Assembly: GCA_000648925.1 (NCBI GenBank)
Contig: JFHF01000058.1
Location: 1 to 44,233 of the forward strand
DNA: 44,233 nt
Source of the DNA: Caballeronia jiangsuensis
Lineage (GTDB): Bacteria > Pseudomonadota > Gammaproteobacteria > Burkholderiales > Burkholderiaceae
Direction of reading: 5' to 3'
How positions within the stretch are numbered: the stretch's first letter is position 1; every line of letters begins with the position of its first letter. Of the stretch, positions 42,352-44,233 are shown piece by piece. Position numbers and translations under genes: made by a program. Under the pieces are notes generated by a model, which saw only the letters and a list, made by a program, of their open reading frames with translations, was not told where the DNA came from and made no database searches.

Positions 42352-43392
42352 TCAGGCGCTTTCGCGCGGCACCACGGAATAGGCGACGCGCACGCGTTTG
42401 CCCGATGGTCCCGCGATGCCTTGCTCACGCGCCTCCAGCGCCGCGAGCAAGGTCGCGCCGGTGCGCAGGCCGATGCCGTATGCGTCGACGGAGACCGTCG
42501 TGATCGATGGCGTGCAGCACGCGGCCACTTCGAAGTTACCGAAGCCGGCAACGGCGATATCGTCGGGCACGACGAGGCCGCGCCGGTGACATTCCATTAT
42601 CGCGCCGAACGCGGACATGTCGCTCACGCACATCACGGCCTGCGTGTCGGGCCAGGTGTCGAGCAACGCGGCCATCGCGGGGCCGCCGTGACTCATCGTG
42701 ATGGGAGAATCGCCCAGACGAACGATGCGTTCATCGTCGAAACCGAGCGCCTTCATCTGCGCGCGAAAGCCCTTCAGACGATCCAGGCCGCGTCGGTCCA
42801 GTTCGCTCGCCCCGCCGAGAAAGCCGATGCGTTCGTAACCTTTGTCCGCCAGATACCGCACCATCTCTCGTGCAGCGCTGACGTTCGAGAAACCGACGGC
42901 GGCATCGATCGGATCGGAAGGCGAATCCCACATCTCCACGACGGGCACGCCGGAGCGGCGCAGCAGCGTGCGGGTCGCTTCCGTATGACGCGAACCCGTC
43001 AGCGCGATGCAGCGCGGCTGATGACGCAGCATCGAACGCACGAGCCGTTCCTCGCGATCCAGATGGTAGTCCGTGTCGCCGATCAGCAATTGCAGGCCGT
43101 GCGGTTCGAGCGACGCGGAAAGACCGCGCACCGTGTCGGAGAAGTTGGAGCTTGCGAGCGACGGAACCAGCACGGCGACGAACTCCGAGCGTCCGGACGA
43201 CAAGGCGCCCGCCGCGGCATCGGCGACGTAGCCGAGTTCGTCGATGGCTTTCTGCACGCGCTCACGCGTCGCCACCGCGACGCTGTGGCCGGCGAGCACG
43301 CGGGATACGGTCATCTTCGAAACGCCGGCGAGACGCGCGACATCGGACATGCGCGGCGGGCCGGCGGAAGGATCGAAGGAAGATGACGGCAT
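42352..43392 (-). CDS. LacI-family transcriptional regulator
   Basis: A 346-residue repressor. The N-terminal helix-turn-helix and hinge (MSDVARLAGVSKMTVSRVLA, then VQKAIDELGYVADAAAGAL) precede a periplasmic-binding-protein-like sugar domain (FVAVLVPSLASSNFSDTVRG, IGFLGGASELDRRGLDRLKG, VAGFGNFEVAACCTPSITTV). It is encoded immediately upstream of xylD on the same strand. The operator in the 78-bp gap makes it the probable local repressor, with the sugar or its acid as inducer. GntR (gluconate repressor)-like features, such as the start MSDVARLAGVS at residue 15, are seen. The ATG at 43392 gives a 14-residue leader. Confidence 0.93.
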   Translation of the reverse strand: MPSSSFDPSAGPPRMSDVARLAGVSKMTVSRVLAGHSVAVATRERVQKAIDELGYVADAAAGALSSGRSEFVAVLVPSLASSNFSDTVRGLSASLEPHGLQLLIGDTDYHLDREERLVRSMLRHQPRCIALTGSRHTEATRTLLRRSGVPVVEMWDSPSDPIDAAVGFSNVSAAREMVRYLADKGYERIGFLGGASELDRRGLDRLKGFRAQMKALGFDDERIVRLGDSPITMSHGGPAMAALLDTWPDTQAVMCVSDMSAFGAIMECHRRGLVVPDDIAVAGFGNFEVAACCTPSITTVSVDAYGIGLRTGATLLAALEAREQGIAGPSGKRVRVAYSVVPRESA

Positions 43393-43422
43393 GCGTGATC
43401 TCGGAAGCGGAGCCTGCGGCGG

Positions 43423-44067
43423 TCAGTCCACCCGCACCCAGCCGTCCTCGCGCTGCTCCAGGATGATGTGCAGCTTCGTTTCGCCGGCTTCGCGGTCGGC
43501 GGCGGTCACGTCGGGAAAGGCGCGCTTGATGTCGCGATCGTCCATCCACGGAGCGACGTTTTCGAGCTTGTAGGTGTAGGTGACGTCGGAGCGGTGAGCG
43601 GTCGGATCGGGCTCGGTCCAGCCGACGACCTTGTCCAGCTTGACGTGCGCGTAGCAGAGCATCCAGGCGCGTGGATCGCTCGTCGCGTTGGGATCGCCGG
43701 CGGGCCGGTTGGTTTCGACAGCGTACTTCTGGCCTTCGCCGGTGAGGCTGTACGCGATGCCGTTCTGCTTCGCGTTGGTGTTGGCCGGTGTCGGCGCGGC
43801 ACGGGCAATCAGCCCGCTCTTCTCGAGCGCGGCGAGCTGCTCGCGCAGTGCGGCAGCGGAATACTCGTTGAGATCGCGATTGCTATACGCCGATGGGAAC
43901 GCGTATGGGCCGCGTCCACTTCGGTTCAGGCATAGCAGACCGCGGTTTGTTTTCATGTCGGCGGAAATCGCGTCGCCCAGGCTGGACTCGCTCGCGTCGT
44001 TCTTCTTGCCGCACGCCGCGACAAGCAACGCGGCGCTGACGGCGGCAATCAACAGGCTCGTTCTCAT
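43423..44067 (-). CDS. Uncharacterised lipoprotein, 214 residues
   Basis: A lipoprotein signal MRTSLLIAAVSAALLVAACGKK with lipobox VAAC is followed by a short Ser/Asp linker and a soluble domain. It contains NRGLLCLNRSGRGPYAFPSA, SLTGEGQKYAVE and YTYKLENVAPWMDDRDIKRA. No known family is recognised. GGAG lies 5 nt before the ATG at 44067; the longer frame to 44205 would bury the signal. It stands 30 nt upstream of the LacI gene, same strand. Confidence 0.85.
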   Translation of the reverse strand: MRTSLLIAAVSAALLVAACGKKNDASESSLGDAISADMKTNRGLLCLNRSGRGPYAFPSAYSNRDLNEYSAAALREQLAALEKSGLIARAAPTPANTNAKQNGIAYSLTGEGQKYAVETNRPAGDPNATSDPRAWMLCYAHVKLDKVVGWTEPDPTAHRSDVTYTYKLENVAPWMDDRDIKRAFPDVTAADREAGETKLHIILEQREDGWVRVD

Positions 44068-44193
44068 ATGCGCTCCGGAAAGGGTCGGCATGATGGTTAC
44101 AACCTTTCGACGCCATTCTACCGACTGAAACCCTTTATCGGAGAAGGGTGGGTGTCGAAACGAACGCTCTTTGCGGCATTCGGCCCACAAACG

Positions 44194-44226
44194 CAAAAAC
44201 CCCACCTTTATGGGGTGGGGTTTTTG
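44194..44226 (-). terminator. Terminator of a gene beyond the right edge
   Basis: AAAAACCCCACC (44195-44206) pairs with GGTGGGGTTTTT, with a 7-nt loop. Both strands carry a short T-run. On the minus strand it would end a transcript entering from beyond the window; no plus-strand gene lies close before it. The stretch 44068-44193 shows no gene. Confidence 0.85.
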
Positions 44227-44233
44227 TTTTGCA

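Overview
The window is high-GC chromosomal DNA with gene content and codon use typical of Burkholderiales, most likely Burkholderia, Paraburkholderia or Caballeronia. This is an inference from the OmpC-like general porin, the Wsp operon, the HU protein with a Lys/Ala-rich tail, and the Weimberg/Dahms-type xylose genes. I see no insertion sequence, prophage, CRISPR array, rRNA or tRNA.

Region 1 (1-10.4 kb) is a selenium-dependent formate dehydrogenase locus. fdnG (with an in-frame UGA for selenocysteine and a SECIS-like hairpin), fdxH and the cytochrome b gene lie on the minus strand. They are followed by fdhE, selA and selB (each overlapping the next by ATGA) and a DedA gene cut by the left edge. 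A plus-strand chpSB (mazEF-type) toxin-antitoxin pair sits between the cytochrome gene and fdhE. It has two near-identical palindromes in the region it shares with fdhE.

Region 2 (10.6-21.7 kb) holds a YihY/BrkB membrane protein with a DUF883-like tail, a general porin, and the four-gene Anbu cluster: circularly permuted ATP-grasp, alpha-E, transglutaminase-like protein and proteasome-like Anbu peptidase. The transglutaminase-like protein has Ala where the catalytic Cys should be. A DEDDh exonuclease/GIY-YIG nuclease fusion is divergent from this cluster. An SDR/LysR divergent pair and an HU-like protein follow.

Region 3 (21.9-29.2 kb) contains an EEP-family gene overlapping a phospholipase D-VTT fusion, a CLC chloride transporter, an aldo/keto reductase, a LysE exporter, a 56-residue acidic protein and a DUF1328 membrane peptide.

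Region 4 (29.2-37.8 kb) is a complete wspABCDEFR surface-sensing operon on the minus strand. It runs from the receptor through the CheW, CheR, CheA and CheB homologues to the diguanylate cyclase WspR, and four consecutive junctions are ATGA overlaps. WspR lacks the arginine of the inhibitory RxxD site.

Region 5 (37.9-44.2 kb) has a metallo-beta-lactamase-fold lipoprotein, a small unknown gene with a sigma-54-like promoter upstream, a xylose-oxidation operon (LacI regulator, xylonate dehydratase, xylose dehydrogenase-like SDR) with a perfect LacI-type operator, and an uncharacterised lipoprotein.
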